DNA from: Sunxiuqinia elliptica
GTDB lineage: Bacteria; Bacteroidota; Bacteroidia; Bacteroidales; Prolixibacteraceae
DNA length: 64,000 nucleotides
Direction of reading: 5' to 3'
NCBI RefSeq assembly: GCF_900113005.1
Contig: NZ_FONW01000001.1
Coordinates: forward strand, 372,001 to 436,000
Made by a program: the position numbers and the translations under genes. Below are positions 1 to 7,925 of this stretch, one piece after another; within the stretch, counting starts at the first letter, position 1, and every line of letters begins with the position of its first letter. The notes beneath the pieces are model-generated. The model did no database searches and was not told where the DNA came from. It worked only from the letters and a program-made list of their open reading frames with translations.

Positions 1-526
1 TCGATCGATGGCTAAAGCCGAATACTCCACCCGAAATATTGGACATTACGGCCTTGGATTTGAGTTTTACTCCCACTTTACCTCTCCCATTCGTCGTTAT
101 CCGGATATTATGGTTCACCGGCTTTTAGAACGCTACCTCGAAGGAGGACGGTCAGCCAACGCACAGAAGTATGAAGATCATTGTCACCACTCTTCCGAGA
201 TGGAATCGCGTGCAGCTTTGGCCGAGCGCTCATCCATCAAATACAAGCAGGTTGAGTTCATGAAAGACAAAGTTGGTCAAGAGTTCCCAGGTGTCATTTC
301 TGGAATTACGGATTGGGGAATCTACGTCGAGCTAGAAAATAAATGTGAAGGCATGGTGCCCATCCGAGAACTGGATGATGACTTCTACATTTTTGATGAG
401 AAGAACTATTGCTTGGTTGGAAAACACAGCAACAAAACCTATCAACTGGGGGAACATGTGAAAGTCGAAATCTGGCGAGCAAACCTTGAAAGAAAACAGC
501 TTGATTTTAAGCTCATTGAAACGTGA
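1..526 (+). CDS. rnr: Ribonuclease R, 3' part (cut by window start)
   Basis: This is the carboxy-terminal part of RNase R, the processive 3'-5' exoribonuclease that degrades structured RNA. The reading frame is open from the first base; the codons before the first ATG at position 8 read Arg-Ser, matching the IRSMAKA context typical of the RNB domain, so the ATG is internal and the gene starts outside the window. The end of the RNB domain is visible (SPIRRYPDIMVHRLL), followed by an S1 RNA-binding domain from about residue 90 (FPGVISGITDWGIYVE, then DFYIFDE). The basic tail seen in many RNase R proteins is missing: the protein stops soon after the S1 fold. The identification is firm. Confidence 0.95.
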   Translation, partial: RSMAKAEYSTRNIGHYGLGFEFYSHFTSPIRRYPDIMVHRLLERYLEGGRSANAQKYEDHCHHSSEMESRAALAERSSIKYKQVEFMKDKVGQEFPGVISGITDWGIYVELENKCEGMVPIRELDDDFYIFDEKNYCLVGKHSNKTYQLGEHVKVEIWRANLERKQLDFKLIET

Positions 527-605
527 TCTTTATTTTAAACAGGAGTTATAAGAACAATTATTCGAAAAATTGAATATCTTTACCCCTGCAAAAATCCAAG
601 ATACA

Positions 606-1214
606 ATGGTAATGAATCTTCAAAACGGCGTGAATAAAAGAGATGCCAACCGGGAAAATATCTTAAAAATTGCTCAGGAAATTTTCAGTAAATACGGTTA
701 CAAAAAAACAACACTCGACGACATTGCCAATGCCGTAAGAAAAGGAAAAAGCTCATTGTACTACTATTTTGACAGCAAGGAAGACTTGTTTCAAGCAGTC
801 ATCATGAAAGAAGTTACCATCTTAAAACGGGAGCTGGAAAAAGTAGTGATGCGAAATACAGACCCGGTAGAAAAACTTCGCGAATATATTCTGACAAAGT
901 TGACAACCTACCGCGGACTGGCCAATTTTTACCATGCCTTGGAAAATGACGTAACTGCCATTGAATTTATCGACAACATCAAGGATAAATATGATCAGGA
1001 AGAAATTAGAATGATCAAGCGCATCCTGATTGAAGGTGTTCGAAAAAATGAATTCGAGATTTACGATTTCACCTTGGCTGCCATCGGGATAACAACAGCA
1101 ATTAAAGGCTTAGAAATGCCTCTATCAGCCGGAAATTATGGTTCTGTAAACTTGGAAAAAGGGGTCGATAATATCTTGAAAATCCTTTGCTACGGCATTA
1201 TGAAACGGACTTAA
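606..1214 (+). CDS. TetR/AcrR family transcriptional regulator
   Basis: An amino-terminal TetR helix-turn-helix is clear (ENILKIAQEIFSKYGYKKTT, LDDIANAVRKGKSSLYYYF, then a DLF helix). The remaining about 150 residues are the helical ligand and dimer domain, which diverges between family members and gives no ligand clue. The frame extends upstream to a TTG at 570, but ATG codons at 606 and 612 give a normal TetR amino terminus, so I chose 606; 612 is equally possible. The gene stands alone between rnr and a convergent gene and shares a bidirectional terminator with the latter. What it controls is not visible; TetR proteins usually repress their own or a neighbouring promoter. Confidence 0.85.
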   Translation: MVMNLQNGVNKRDANRENILKIAQEIFSKYGYKKTTLDDIANAVRKGKSSLYYYFDSKEDLFQAVIMKEVTILKRELEKVVMRNTDPVEKLREYILTKLTTYRGLANFYHALENDVTAIEFIDNIKDKYDQEEIRMIKRILIEGVRKNEFEIYDFTLAAIGITTAIKGLEMPLSAGNYGSVNLEKGVDNILKILCYGIMKRT

Positions 1215-1240
1215 AATCAAAAAAAATAGCATACAAGAAA

Positions 1241-1270
1241 AAGCAGTATCAGTTCGATACTGCTTTTTTG
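1241..1270. terminator. Bidirectional intrinsic terminator
   Basis: A perfect 9-bp stem (AGCAGTATC 1242-1250 and GATACTGCT 1256-1264) with a 5-nt loop is flanked by A-rich sequence on the left and T-rich sequence on the right. It lies between convergent genes (TetR ending at 1214 and the MORN-repeat protein ending at 1288) and can serve both. Confidence 0.85.
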
Positions 1271-1287
1271 CATTTAAAAATATAAGC

Positions 1288-1746
1288 TCAAAATGTACGC
1301 TCACTGATAAGCTGACCAGCTTCATCAAACTTTTTCCAAGTTCCCACTTTTTCCCCTTTGTGGTATTTCATCTGATAGATTAACTTTCCGTTGTCGTCCC
1401 AAATCATCCATTTCCCATGCTTAACGCCATTTTTATAACTAGCTAAAGCAACCTTTTGCTTCGATTCGTTATAGGTAATCCAGGTACCATTCATTTTGTT
1501 TTTCTTGTACTTCCTAATCTCATTCAGCTGCCCGTTTTTAAAGTAAATGTGTACCGTGCCATCTTTCAACCCATCTTTCAAATCCATCTGCATTTTCGTA
1601 TCTCCATTATCAAAATGAGTGGTATATTGGCCGGTATAAGGTGTCGAATCGGCATAATAAACACCATCAACTTCCTGAATATTTTGAGAATTGGTATAGA
1701 GCGCAAACAGCAATAAGAAGCTGGCTAATAAACTAATTTTTTTCAT
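1288..1746 (-). CDS. Secreted MORN-variant repeat protein (YwqK-like)
   Basis: This 152-residue protein starts with a signal peptide (KKISLLASFLLLFALYTNS). The rest is four or five copies of a MORN-variant repeat of about 23 residues, recognisable as FKNGQLNEIRKYKKNKMNGT, YKNGVKHGKWMIWDDNGK and YHKGEKVGTWKKFDEAGQ. Proteins like this are named after the YwqK antitoxin, but most members in Bacteroidota have a signal peptide and no toxin partner; none is present here. I read it as a periplasmic or surface repeat protein of unknown function. It is monocistronic, with its own promoter and an unusual set of TTAAC repeats upstream. Confidence 0.8.
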   Translation of the reverse strand: MKKISLLASFLLLFALYTNSQNIQEVDGVYYADSTPYTGQYTTHFDNGDTKMQMDLKDGLKDGTVHIYFKNGQLNEIRKYKKNKMNGTWITYNESKQKVALASYKNGVKHGKWMIWDDNGKLIYQMKYHKGEKVGTWKKFDEAGQLISERTF

Positions 1747-1795
1747 CTCGTTCTCCTTTTTTATAAGGTTTCACACTACGTTTTAAATGTTAACT

Positions 1796-1828
1796 CAAAG
1801 TTAACTACAGCCCCTATGAATTAACAAA
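1796..1828 (-). promoter_or_regulatory. Bacteroidota-type promoter of the MORN-repeat gene
   Basis: On the minus strand a -7 box TAACTTTG (1803-1796) lies 21 nt downstream of a -33 box TTTG (1828-1825). This matches the primary sigma consensus of Bacteroidota and predicts a start near 1789, about 43 nt before the ATG. The palindrome GTTAACT-CAA-AGTTAAC (1789-1805) overlaps the -7 box. Confidence 0.7.
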
Positions 1829-1930
1829 TAATTAACGTTAATTTTTGAATAAATTATTTCAGGAAGCGCGACGAACCGCTCATTATAAGACGAATAGAGC
1901 ACTAAAAAGAAAGGAATAAAAAACTGAAAG

Positions 1931-3145
1931 CTATTGCAATTTGGTAGATAAAGACTTAACCGGATACCAAGCGGCAAAGAAACCAATTGCCAACACAACG
2001 GCAAAGGTTGCCAAAACATCGAAAAATTGTAAGTCAACCGGGTAAGCCTGAAGAGCAAACGAACCGCCTCCAGGTAGCTTCAGGAGTCCAAATGTTTTTT
2101 GCGCCCACACCAAAACAATTCCCATCACCAAGCCAACAGCTGCTCCGGAGAAGGAAACTAGCCAGCCCTCAATTAAAAAGATCCGCCGAATTAATTGGTT
2201 ATCTGCCCCCATGCTTTCCAAAATACGAATGTCATTCTTCTTATCGATAATGATCATAGTCAATGAGCCCAGCAGGTTAAAAGAAGCAATAACCAAGATG
2301 AAACTCAAGATTAAAAAGCCGGCCCATTTCTCAGATCGCATTACCTGATAAAATAACTCGTGCTGCTCATACCGGTCCTTCACGACAAAATCGGCCCCCA
2401 GAATACTTTGCACCTGTTCTTTTACCGTAGCAACATCAGCCGATTCATCGAGCTTCAGTTCAAAAGCACTCAGCCGGCCCTCCATCTCAAAAAGCGACTG
2501 GGCCATTTTTAATGGAACCAGTAAGTATTTGCTGTCTATTTCCTGCTCGATGGAGAAAACCCCAGCAGGAAACACATAAGCCCGATTTAAGGCTTGTTCC
2601 GGGCTCATCCGGTTGGTAAAGTCCTTCTTAGGAACATAAATACGAATGGGACTTACGAAAGACAGGCCAATGCTTAAATCATTCTTGACCCCGTGTCCCA
2701 TCACAGCATAATTCTGCGATCCTTCGTTCAACACAAAACGTCCTTCCAACAGAAAGGTATCACGCAAGCCCGAGAAGTTGTCGTAACCATCCGGAACGCC
2801 TTTTACGACAGCATACTTTTGCCGGTCTTCGTACTGAAGCAAAGCATTTTCTTCAACCACCTCAGCATAATCAATAACTCCGGGAACCTGCGTTACAGCC
2901 TCAAACGTCTTTTCATCGGGCACAAAGCTTTTACCTTTAGCAGCCGTAATTTTTAGCGCCGGATCGAAATTGGAAAGCATGCCTTCAATAAAAACATCGA
3001 TTCCATTAAAGGTGGAAAGAACCACTATCAATGCCATTGCCCCAACAGCGACCCCAGCTACCGATATCGCTGAAATCAGGTTCACAATGTTGGCTGACTT
3101 TTTCGAAACCAAGTAACGACGAGCTATGTAGAAGGCTAATTTCAA
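1931..3145 (-). CDS. LolC/LolE-type ABC transporter permease (FtsX-like)
   Basis: This 404-residue inner-membrane protein has the LolC/E layout: one amino-terminal transmembrane segment (about residues 22-45, NLISAISVAGVAVGAMALIV), a large periplasmic domain of about 220 residues, then three carboxy-terminal membrane segments with the FtsX-like signature (SFILVIASFNLLGSLTMIII, then KKNDIRILESMGAD). In the Lol system this permease, with the LolD ATPase, extracts lipoproteins from the inner membrane. No ATPase gene is beside it, so the LolD partner must be elsewhere. It starts directly after the stop codon of the methyltransferase and is the last gene of the rbfA operon, an arrangement common in Bacteroidota. 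Confidence 0.9.
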   Translation of the reverse strand: MKLAFYIARRYLVSKKSANIVNLISAISVAGVAVGAMALIVVLSTFNGIDVFIEGMLSNFDPALKITAAKGKSFVPDEKTFEAVTQVPGVIDYAEVVEENALLQYEDRQKYAVVKGVPDGYDNFSGLRDTFLLEGRFVLNEGSQNYAVMGHGVKNDLSIGLSFVSPIRIYVPKKDFTNRMSPEQALNRAYVFPAGVFSIEQEIDSKYLLVPLKMAQSLFEMEGRLSAFELKLDESADVATVKEQVQSILGADFVVKDRYEQHELFYQVMRSEKWAGFLILSFILVIASFNLLGSLTMIIIDKKNDIRILESMGADNQLIRRIFLIEGWLVSFSGAAVGLVMGIVLVWAQKTFGLLKLPGGGSFALQAYPVDLQFFDVLATFAVVLAIGFFAAWYPVKSLSTKLQ

Positions 3146-3973
3146 CTATTTGTAAGCTTTAACAATCAACCCAGTTCCGGTTGAATGGCTATTCTTAACA
3201 TCAAAGAAATTCAAAATCAACGAAAAAGGAAAAACAAGCAAGTAGTAGAAAGGGAGTAAAATGAAAAATAACTTGCTAACTCCTAAAAGCAAAATAGGAT
3301 ATTTCATCGATAGTTTCCAGGAAATTTTCCCTGGAGCTCCATACGAATATCGCGCCTCCACTCGGCTAAATCCAGCAGTCTTAAGCTTATTGGTTATATC
3401 CTCCATATTGTAACCATCGCGCACGTGCTCATCAACAAACCCATGCACTCCGCTTTCTTCATGGTCATGATCATGATGAGCGTCTGAACCTCCTTGATCA
3501 GAAGGTGTTGAAATCAACAAAACGCCCCCTTTTTTCATGGATTGACACAAATTTTTAAACACCAAAGTGTCCTCCTCAATATGCTCCATCACATCAATGG
3601 ATAACACCAAGTCAAACTTATCCGATTCAACATACTGCGTTAAATCGGCATATTGAAATTTCACCCGGTCTGCTCGATCAATCTGCTCAAAAAAGCGGTT
3701 ACAATCTTCCACCTGCTCCGGTTTGATATCCGCTGCAACAATGTTGGCATTTGGAAACATACTCGACATCCGATAGGTGTACTGTCCAAATCCTGAACCC
3801 GCATCCAGCACTGCAGGCTGACTCATTCCTTCACGTTTCAACTGGCGCAACTCTTTCCGGATGTGCCACGAGCGTAGCAACAACCAATCGAGCAGGCGAT
3901 AAAACAGTTTTCGAAGAGCGGGTGTTTGATTAAAAACTTTTCCTAACGAGCGCTTAATGGGGTCGTATTGCAT
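3146..3973 (-). CDS. Class I SAM-dependent methyltransferase with membrane-associated tail
   Basis: A Rossmann methyltransferase fold is visible: motif I VLDAGSGFGQYTYRM near residue 56, the acidic residue after strand 2 (IVAADIKPEQ), and FDLVLSIDVMEHIEED around residues 119-134, all typical of Methyltransf_11/25 enzymes. Two features are unusual. A His/Asp-rich loop (SDAHHDHDHEESGVHGF) follows the catalytic core, and a strongly hydrophobic stretch near residues 225-255 suggests anchoring to the inner membrane. The substrate is unknown; the anchor suggests a lipid, quinone or membrane-bound glycan. The gene sits between rbfA and the LolC/E-like permease with gaps of 2 and 0 nt, so all three are translated from one transcript. 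Confidence 0.8.
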   Translation of the reverse strand: MQYDPIKRSLGKVFNQTPALRKLFYRLLDWLLLRSWHIRKELRQLKREGMSQPAVLDAGSGFGQYTYRMSSMFPNANIVAADIKPEQVEDCNRFFEQIDRADRVKFQYADLTQYVESDKFDLVLSIDVMEHIEEDTLVFKNLCQSMKKGGVLLISTPSDQGGSDAHHDHDHEESGVHGFVDEHVRDGYNMEDITNKLKTAGFSRVEARYSYGAPGKISWKLSMKYPILLLGVSKLFFILLPFYYLLVFPFSLILNFFDVKNSHSTGTGLIVKAYK

Positions 3974-3975
3974 GC

Positions 3976-4314
3976 TTAATCTTTTAAGAGGCGGTCAATA
4001 TTATCGATGTAATCCAGACTATCGTCAATGTAAAACTCCAGTTCGGGAACTACGCGTAGCTGTTTACCGACCCGACGGCCAAGAATTCCCCTGATCTTTG
4101 GGTTGGCAATCCGAATTTGTTTCAGCACTTCTTTGTTATTGTCTGTTGGGAAAATGCTCACGTAAGATTTGGCCAAAGCCAAGTCGGGGCTTACCCGCAC
4201 AGTTGTTACACTAATCATTTTACCCATAAACAGGTTACGACTTTCCTTCTGAAAGATATCGGCCAGCTCTTTTTGCAAGAGTCTGCTTATTTTTTGTTGA
4301 CGCGTTGATTCCAT
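3976..4314 (-). CDS. rbfA: 30S ribosome-binding factor A
   Basis: RbfA binds the 30S subunit during late 16S rRNA maturation and cold adaptation. The product of 112 residues begins MESTRQQKISRLLQKELADI and carries the family KH-type core (ISVTTVRVSPDLALAKSYVS) and the end LEFYIDDSLDYIDNIDRLL. The open frame extends 35 codons further upstream, but that extension is unlike the family, while the ATG at 4314 gives a standard length. A -7 box lies just upstream. It is the first gene of an operon with the methyltransferase and the LolC/E-like permease. Confidence 0.93.
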   Translation of the reverse strand: MESTRQQKISRLLQKELADIFQKESRNLFMGKMISVTTVRVSPDLALAKSYVSIFPTDNNKEVLKQIRIANPKIRGILGRRVGKQLRVVPELEFYIDDSLDYIDNIDRLLKD

Positions 4315-4332
4315 AATTGATTGAATTTCGGG

Positions 4333-4340
4333 CAAAGTTA
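4333..4340 (-). promoter_or_regulatory. Candidate -7 box for the rbfA operon
   Basis: On the minus strand TAACTTTG lies 18 nt upstream of the chosen rbfA ATG and matches TAnnTTTG. The nearest TTTG (4358-4355) is only 14 nt away, closer than usual, so the -33 assignment is uncertain. The position supports the start at 4314. Confidence 0.5.
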
Positions 4341-4458
4341 CAGAAAATCCATTACAAACGATGACGGAGATGCGGCATGATACAGAGAGTGAAGTGCAAA
4401 GGGCCAGATCAAAATACAATTGCAGCTTATTACCTTATGAATCCCTGGTTTCTCACAA

Positions 4459-4514
4459 TAAAAAAGCTGTCCTAAAATGAAGTGGTCAACTTCATCCTCA
4501 GGACAGCTTTTTTA
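4459..4514. terminator. Branched bidirectional terminator after metK
   Basis: The arms AAAAAGCTGTCCT (4461-4473) and AGGACAGCTTTTT (4500-4512) are perfectly complementary over 13 bp. Inside the loop a second hairpin, ATGAAGT/ACTTCAT, is present. T and A runs on both sides allow termination in either direction; the useful one is metK, which ends at 4531 on the minus strand. Confidence 0.85.
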
Positions 4515-4530
4515 CTTTTCAGTGGATCAA

Positions 4531-5787
4531 TTAAGCTAAGTCGAAACTAGCTTTAATTGGATCTACAAAATCAAGTTTTTCCCAAGTAAACAACTCAACT
4601 TCGGTTTCTACCTCACCAAAATAAGGCGAGCTAAATACTTTACGAACCGTACGAGGTGTACGTCCCATATGTCCGTAAGCAGCTGTTTCTCTATAAATTG
4701 GGTTCCGTAATTTCAAGCGTTCCTCAATCGCAGCCGGGCGCAGGTCAAACAATTCCTTCACTTTTTGAGCAATTTCACCATCATTCTGCGCAACATTGGC
4801 TGTTCCATAAGTATCGATAAAAATACCTACCGGCTGTGCAACTCCAATAGCATAGGCCAATTGCACCAACACTTCGTTAGCGACTCCTGCCGCTACCAGG
4901 TTTTTGGCGATATGGCGAGAAGCATAGGCAGCCGAACGGTCCACTTTCGAAGGATCTTTTCCAGAGAAAGCACCACCACCATGAGCTCCCTTACCTCCGT
5001 ATGTATCTACAATAATCTTACGTCCAGTCAAACCGGTATCCCCGTGTGGTCCACCGATTACAAATTTCCCGGTTGGATTGACGTGGTAGATAATATCATT
5101 ACCAAACAAAGCTTTCACACGCTCAGGAAGTTGAGCAATAACCCGTGGCATTAAAATCGCAATGACATCTTCTTTGATTTTTGCCAACATGGGCTCATCA
5201 GCATCAAACTCATCATGCTGTGTTGAAACCACAATGGTATCCACCCGCTTTGGCGTATGGTCATCGTTGTACTCAATGGTTACCTGTGATTTTGAATCAG
5301 GACGCAGGTAAGTCATTTCCTTACCTTCGCGACGAATAACTGCAAGTTCCATCAAAATACGATGAGACAGTTCCAAAGGCAATGGCATATAATCATCGGT
5401 TTCTTTGCAAGCATAACCAAACATCATTCCCTGGTCGCCAGCTCCCTGCTCCATCTTATCGGCCTTATCCACACCGCGATTAATGTCGGGGCTTTGCTCG
5501 TGAATGGCCGTCAGCACACCACACGAATCACCATCAAAACGGTAAGCTGCCTTGGTATAACCAATCTCATTGATCACCTTACGGGCTACTTCCTGTACAT
5601 CAACATAAGTTTTCGACTTTACTTCACCCGCCAAGACCACCTGCCCCGTTGTTACCAAGGTTTCAATGGCCACTTTAGAGTCGGCATCAAAGACTAAGAA
5701 TTCATCCAACAAGGCATCTGAAATCTGATCTGAAACTTTATCCGGATGCCCCTCGGATACAGATTCGCTTGTAAATAAATAACTCAT
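4531..5787 (-). CDS. metK: S-adenosylmethionine synthetase
   Basis: MetK makes S-adenosylmethionine from methionine and ATP in the cytosol. The 418-residue product starts with [20 protein letters not shown] and holds the family signatures [12 protein letters not shown] and the glycine-rich [16 protein letters not shown], with length close to the bacterial norm plus a small insertion. It is monocistronic, with a good Bacteroidota promoter about 170 nt upstream and a strong terminator after it. The long leader could hold a regulatory RNA. Identification is certain. Confidence 0.98.
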   Translation of the reverse strand: MSYLFTSESVSEGHPDKVSDQISDALLDEFLVFDADSKVAIETLVTTGQVVLAGEVKSKTYVDVQEVARKVINEIGYTKAAYRFDGDSCGVLTAIHEQSPDINRGVDKADKMEQGAGDQGMMFGYACKETDDYMPLPLELSHRILMELAVIRREGKEMTYLRPDSKSQVTIEYNDDHTPKRVDTIVVSTQHDEFDADEPMLAKIKEDVIAILMPRVIAQLPERVKALFGNDIIYHVNPTGKFVIGGPHGDTGLTGRKIIVDTYGGKGAHGGGAFSGKDPSKVDRSAAYASRHIAKNLVAAGVANEVLVQLAYAIGVAQPVGIFIDTYGTANVAQNDGEIAQKVKELFDLRPAAIEERLKLRNPIYRETAAYGHMGRTPRTVRKVFSSPYFGEVETEVELFTWEKLDFVDPIKASFDLA

Positions 5788-6133
5788 ATCTAAATCTGTT
5801 AAATTGACAATTGACTGCTTACGCGATAAACCATTGCGGCAGCATTTTAGTTGTGGGCAAAAAGGAGATTGAATGAAGTATGAAAAGTAAAGCCGATTGC
5901 TTTAGCATTTTTTTTACGTGGTTGCAATCAATCTCAAATCTATCCACAATTACTGGCACAAATGTACAATCTTTTTTTAGGATACAAAACAATCAAAATC
6001 AGCAAGTCAGCCAAATTGATGTTTTTTTGTAATGAAGTAACGACTCTTCAAAAAAGCCAAAGACACTCGGATACGATTAAATCCAACTGCTTCTAACTTC
6101 ACTAGGCGCTTTTAGGATCGTTTAAACCTGCTC
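5788..6133. other. Intergenic region with the metK leader
   Basis: No coding sequence is seen here. On the minus strand it holds the metK promoter and an estimated 160-nt leader. In the leader GATTGC and GCAATC (plus-strand about 5894-5929) can form a 6-bp stem around a loop that contains a GCTAAA motif. The right-hand 130 nt, downstream of the DsrE-like gene, contain no convincing terminator or other motif. Confidence 0.5.
5959..5988 (-). promoter_or_regulatory. metK promoter
   Basis: On the minus strand TTTG (5988-5985), an 18-nt spacer and TACATTTG (5966-5959) fit the Bacteroidota primary promoter. The predicted start lies near 5951, giving a leader of about 160 nt before the ATG. Confidence 0.75.
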
Positions 6134-6481
6134 TTATAAATTAATGACCTTATTGGCAACCTTTTGCAATTCGATAATATCCATCATGGTTCCGGCAATG
6201 CCTACTTCAACTTTGTCCAATAAGTTGAAATGGTTTAAGCAGGTTTTGCAAGCGAGCAACTTACAGCCTTTCTTTTCAATGAGCTTCAACGTATCGATTA
6301 CGGGTGAACCAGAACAAATTAACTGAACACCAGCGTTGTAAAATACAATCACCCGAGGTAGTTCTTTTTCTTCGCTAATCAAAGTCAAGTAATTTGCAAT
6401 GAGTTTTTGCCCAAGCTCATCATCGCCAGCTCCCATGCCATTTTGGGTGATCTGAATCAGGCTATTCTTAAAATTTTCCAT
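6134..6481 (-). CDS. DsrE/YedF-like sulfur-relay protein
   Basis: The 115-residue protein fits the DsrE-like domain of YedF, a family linked to sulfur and selenium transfer. It begins with a helix-turn region (NGMGAGDDELGQKLIANYL), has a central strand VIVFYNAGVQLIC, and carries a CxxC in LLACKTCLNHF, in the position of the persulfide-carrying cysteine region. The TusA domain that is fused at the front of full YedF is absent. It lies downstream of the MarR regulator in a redox and sulfur gene group, so a role in handling sulfane sulfur or thiol stress is likely but inferred. Confidence 0.75.
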   Translation of the reverse strand: MENFKNSLIQITQNGMGAGDDELGQKLIANYLTLISEEKELPRVIVFYNAGVQLICSGSPVIDTLKLIEKKGCKLLACKTCLNHFNLLDKVEVGIAGTMMDIIELQKVANKVINL

Positions 6482-6590
6482 GTTTTTTGTGGTTGAATGA
6501 AGATCTGCAAAGATAAGCTCAAAATACGTGTCTCAACTAGAAATAAGCACTTAAGTTTAGTGTGCCTTATATTGGATTAGCTGTGTTTGA

Positions 6591-7184
6591 TTAAGACTGT
6601 TCAAATTCGGCACAATCCAGGCGCAAGTCTTGTGTTTCCAGTTTTTGATCAAGCAGCTTACAAAAATGAGCTTCCTCCTTTTTCCCGTAATATTTACAAT
6701 TAAAACAGGTCCGTTGTACACTGATGATATCCAGCTTATTTAATTGAACGATCAGCTTGGCAATATTTTCCCAAAGCACTTGCTTATCCTGCATCGTGCC
6801 CTGGGCAACTAAATCCGTTATTGGGCTAGCAAAATCTTCGGTTTGAGCAACAAGCTTATGGCCTGCAGCTGTTAGCCCAATGGAATAGCTCCTTGAGTCG
6901 CTGGCAGCCTGCTTGACAATTAACTGCTTTTTGAGCAAAGTTTTTACGGCATCGCTAATGGTGGGTTTCGATAGGTTAAACTCGCGAGCCAGGTAACTAA
7001 CAGTTGACTTATCCTGAGAATGGTGTTTAATAAAAATCAGCAACTGAATTTGAATCGGACTTAACCCAAAGGCTTTGGCTTTTTCCCAAAGCAAGGTTTT
7101 AAACACCTGAGATAAGCGCTCCAATCCGGCTACGATCTTCTTATCCAAGCTCGTGTTTTGTTCGTTTAAATTAAATACCGACAT
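6591..7184 (-). CDS. MarR family regulator with a cysteine-rich tail
   Basis: A MarR winged helix fills residues about 10-150: SPIQIQLLIFIKHHS, the recognition helix region YLAREFNLSKPTISDAVKTL, and the wing at KQAASDSRSYSIGLT. After the dimer helix comes a tail with four cysteines (CFNC, then C after 11 residues and C after 15), which looks like a metal or redox site and is not part of the basic MarR fold. The frame runs 10 codons further upstream, but the ATG at 7184 gives a normal amino terminus. The regulator likely acts on the palindrome in the promoter at 7926-7957, which drives the thioredoxin gene and possibly this whole group. Confidence 0.85.
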   Translation of the reverse strand: MSVFNLNEQNTSLDKKIVAGLERLSQVFKTLLWEKAKAFGLSPIQIQLLIFIKHHSQDKSTVSYLAREFNLSKPTISDAVKTLLKKQLIVKQAASDSRSYSIGLTAAGHKLVAQTEDFASPITDLVAQGTMQDKQVLWENIAKLIVQLNKLDIISVQRTCFNCKYYGKKEEAHFCKLLDQKLETQDLRLDCAEFEQS

Positions 7185-7318
7185 GCGATTCGATCTTCGG
7201 GCCCACCACGACAATCTGCTTGCGTGGATAAACCAACATTCTTATAGCCAAAAGTAACCATTTCTCATCAAGAAGCCAGCTTCATCTCGGAAGTCAATTA
7301 TCAGATAGAAGATTGGCG

Positions 7319-7582
7319 CTACAAACAACCTTCCATTTCAACAATGAAATACCCCTTTTCCTGAATCGCCTGCTGCATCTCTTCACTGGCTTGTTCTACA
7401 TGACAAAACTGGCATTCTTTGGTCGTCAATGGCTGTTGGCCTTGCTGTTTCAAATGCAAATATGCTTTTCCAAACGCATAAATTTTGGACTCATCTTTCA
7501 AATCTTCGGGCACAATAATATCGAAGTGCATTTGCGCTCCATCTGTTTTTGTTACGTAAGTATCCCAAACGGCAACTTTCAT
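7319..7582 (-). CDS. DUF2024 family protein
   Basis: The 87-residue product starts MKVAVWDTYVTKTDGAQMHF and continues with FDIIVPEDLKDESKIYAFGKA, the pattern of the small DUF2024 family. A CxxC follows near residue 57 (ECQFCHVEQAS). No function is established for the family. It sits 68 nt downstream of the minimal thioredoxin and 134 nt upstream of the MarR gene, all on the minus strand, so it probably shares the operator-controlled transcript. The CxxC and the neighbours suggest a thiol-related role. Confidence 0.8.
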   Translation of the reverse strand: MKVAVWDTYVTKTDGAQMHFDIIVPEDLKDESKIYAFGKAYLHLKQQGQQPLTTKECQFCHVEQASEEMQQAIQEKGYFIVEMEGCL

Positions 7583-7650
7583 TTTCTGTCATTTTAGTTT
7601 GATTGCGAAGTAATACAGCCGGAATAAAATCATCCGGCTGCCAGCATTCT

Positions 7651-7884
7651 TTAGCCTTTTACATCAGCCAAGGATGCTCCATAATTGATGTGCAACACAT
7701 TCCCATTGGGAGTTAACAACGCGGGGACCGACTTTACTCCGGCTTGCTCAGCTTCGGCAATTCGAGATTGATTATCTCCCAAATGAACAACTTCAACATT
7801 AGATGAATCGATCAATTGAAGTAGCTCTTGTTCGGCACTTACACATACCGGACAACCTGCGTGATAAAATACGGATTTACTCAT
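7651..7884 (-). CDS. Minimal thioredoxin/glutaredoxin-like protein
   Basis: This 77-residue protein has a thioredoxin-fold core with the active site AGCPVC at residues 9-14 and the cis-proline segment KSVPALLTPNG near residue 51. It lacks a signal peptide and is shorter than classical thioredoxin, resembling glutaredoxin-like or TM0996-type thioredoxins. It should act as a cytosolic disulfide reductase or exchange protein. It is the first gene of the minus-strand group with DUF2024, MarR and DsrE, and its promoter contains the best operator in this part of the window. Confidence 0.8.
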   Translation of the reverse strand: MSKSVFYHAGCPVCVSAEQELLQLIDSSNVEVVHLGDNQSRIAEAEQAGVKSVPALLTPNGNVLHINYGASLADVKG

Positions 7885-7925
7885 GACTTTAAGTTTTAAA
7901 TAATCAATAGAAAGAAATGATATTT

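Noticed and set aside
1288-1746. Toxin-antitoxin system suggested by the YwqK family name
   Set aside because: The protein has a signal peptide and no toxin gene lies beside it; the name comes from distant repeat similarity.
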